Assembly: GCA_004352715.1 (NCBI GenBank)
Contig: SCFE01000016.1
Coordinates: 303,563 to 367,562 of the forward strand
Source of the DNA: Hofstenia miamia
Lineage: Eukaryota > Xenacoelomorpha > Acoela
Direction of reading: 5' to 3'
Length of the DNA stretch: 64,000 bases
The notes beneath the pieces were generated by a model that worked only from the letters and a program-made list of their open reading frames with translations, had not been told where the DNA came from and searched no databases. Positions 62,301 through 64,000 of this stretch are shown one piece after another; position 1 is the stretch's first letter, and the number at the start of each line of letters is the position of its first letter. The position numbers were made by a program, and so were the translations under genes.

Positions 62301-64000
62301 TGTTAGGCCAAAATCCAGTGTAGTTAGCTTTATATGTATAAATGCATTTTTAGCTAACTGTTGATAACAATTGAACAAGTTTCTCAAAGCAAAGCTTGGA
62401 TGTTGTATATATCACTACAATTCTTGTATTTTGCATCCATCCAAGATTTTTAAATAATCTTGAAAATACAATTCATACATTGAGCATACAGCAGTATTTT
62501 TAGAATAGGCGCAGAAGTCAAACTTAACAAACTCAAGCTTAAGTATATCTGTGTGAATGAATTTTTTGTGTGATTCATTGTTCGTAAAATAGAGAAATAA
62601 AGTAAGTACCATTCTAATTCCAGTAGTATGGCTGTCTATTTGCCAAATTTGGCAATAGTTCAAGGACCTCCCTTTTTAAACCATAACACCGGATTATCAA
62701 TTATGAATTAATTGTAATTAGCACGTTTGGACACGTGCTAAACGTATTTGATAGTGGTTTGTGGGCTGGAAAATATTGTGTGCCCGTGCGCGCGCGGCCT
62801 TTTTTAAGAGGCAACGAGCGTCCCATCGAGTAAATATAGCCGAGTGATTTCTAAGAAAGGCTTTAGAAAATCGAGTTTTTTTATAGGACAAGAGGTGGCT
62901 CTTTGCCCGGCCAGCACTAGTAATTAATCGGAATCAAAGGTTCGACTTATCGAGGCGAATGGATTTTTAGGAGTTTGGTTACTGATGAATTGTCGTTTGC
63001 ATTTGCAAGATTTCTTGACTAAAAAATCAGATAAGTAAGGTCGAACTGTACATATATAAGCAATGCATATATTCTATTAACTAACTTTGATATAAATATA
63101 CTTTATGCTTCATTAAATGTTACTAATTAATGTGCTACCAGCGATTCAGGAAGCATATGTCAAAGCGTGAAATACTGTGTGTTTTAATTTTCAGAAATTT
63201 GCTGAACGCATTTTGTCGCCGTGAGCAGGTTTTAATAAAAACGCGGCTGTTTGTTATCGACTGTTTTTTTCAATTAATGACATTTGTTTCGAGCTCGTTA
63301 ACTGATGTGTTTGATTTAAGAACAGTAAGATGAATTGTGATCAACTGCGTCCTATCACGTTCCGCATTTCCGTTAAATTTCCTATTTGATTGTGCTTCAA
63401 TTTCACAACTTCATTTTTCTGTAAATTAATGCAAACCAACTATTCGATTTGATATTTTTCCCACCATTTTTTACTCAGAAATGTGAAATATGACATTTGC
63501 CAGACATTTAATACTATTAAAACTAAATGTCTGAATATAATTCCAAATATTTTTACGACACTCCATTAAGTATTATATGGTTTTAATTTCTTCAAACCAA
63601 ATGCTTGTCATATCTTTTTACTTTAACCAATGGTTGACAACGTTGGTTATACACATCACTGATGATGTACGAAATATAATTTTCAATGTATCTAGATTTC
63701 CCTGAACCAAAGCTCATTTTGTATAGATTTACCTATGAAAACATGAGTTGATCGGAAATTAGTTTTTTGCGCATAATTTCCTCAGATATTCAACTCTGAT
63801 CAAAATGTAAATTGTAAATGGTATGTACATGAGACGTCTCATGTCTGTCAATTTCACAATGTGTGCGGGGAACATTTATTTCTGGTCACCTTTCTTTCAC
63901 CTTTATATCAAAATTCATTTCATTTCTTCCATTTCTAAATTGGAAATTTTTCATGAATGCAATCTCTTTATATATGCGCTTCCGGTTATTTTCCTTTCTA
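62301..64000. other. Unassigned stretch with one CpG-rich patch
   Basis: At about 62780-62830 the sequence is unusually GC- and CpG-rich for the window (CCCGTGCGCGCGCGGCC). No gene start could be tied to it. A 67-codon plus-strand frame at 63130-63333 has no recognisable family. Confidence 0.35.

Overview
This is a strongly AT-rich window from an invertebrate animal nuclear genome. The evidence is a spliced SURF4 gene with GT/AG introns, the last exon of a Cys-loop ion channel, relics of animal-type hAT, Tc1/mariner and LINE transposons, many (TA)n microsatellites and assembly gaps. The SURF4 C-terminus reads like arthropod orthologues, so an arthropod (perhaps a crustacean) is my best guess, but the species cannot be fixed from sequence alone. 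There are no bacterial-style operons, CRISPR arrays or rRNA genes, and I recognised no tRNA.

Layout. 1-7.1 kb: AT-rich DNA with a tandem duplication (808-1165) and decayed LINE pieces (an ORF1-like piece at 3.2-3.7 kb and a reverse-transcriptase piece at 5.4-5.8 kb). 7.1-9.6 kb: SURF4 on the minus strand, four exons, first coding exon not found. 9.6-20.1 kb: mostly unassigned, with a sequence gap, a 677-bp non-autonomous hAT element at 14.4-15.0 kb with an 8-bp target duplication, and a mariner relic split by a gap at 18.8-19.4 kb. 20.16-20.48 kb: last exon (TM3 to TM4) of a probable anion-selective Cys-loop receptor, minus strand. 20.9-24.9 kb: three degraded transposases in a row (hAT, Tc1, second hAT) on the minus strand, directly upstream of the channel exon.

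27.2-39.4 kb is dominated by duplications whose junctions are single N characters. Copies are nearly identical, one 703-bp block between two Ns is wholly contained in sequence 2.9 kb upstream, and copies differ by SNPs and small indels. The simplest reading is unmerged contig ends or haplotypes, not biology. In this region lie two small exon-like segments (32069-32144, repeated at 34504-34579, and 36952-36997) whose reading phases fit each other; they may belong to an unrecognised plus-strand gene.

39.4-64 kb is intron-like or intergenic, with two candidate minus-strand exons (42.1-42.3 and 44.7-44.8 kb), a hAT C-terminal relic, a LINE 3' end with a (TAG)10 tail, and a varied set of short inverted-repeat elements. 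The clearest novelty is a 365-bp element at 57398-57762 with perfect 19-bp inverted termini, GAGCC-rich subterminal arrays and a perfect 10-bp target duplication; a second, inverted and eroded copy is at 50878-51172.

The genes show no evident functional cooperation. I see no convincing new multi-gene system; the interest lies in small mobile elements, short introns, unassigned exons and assembly structure.
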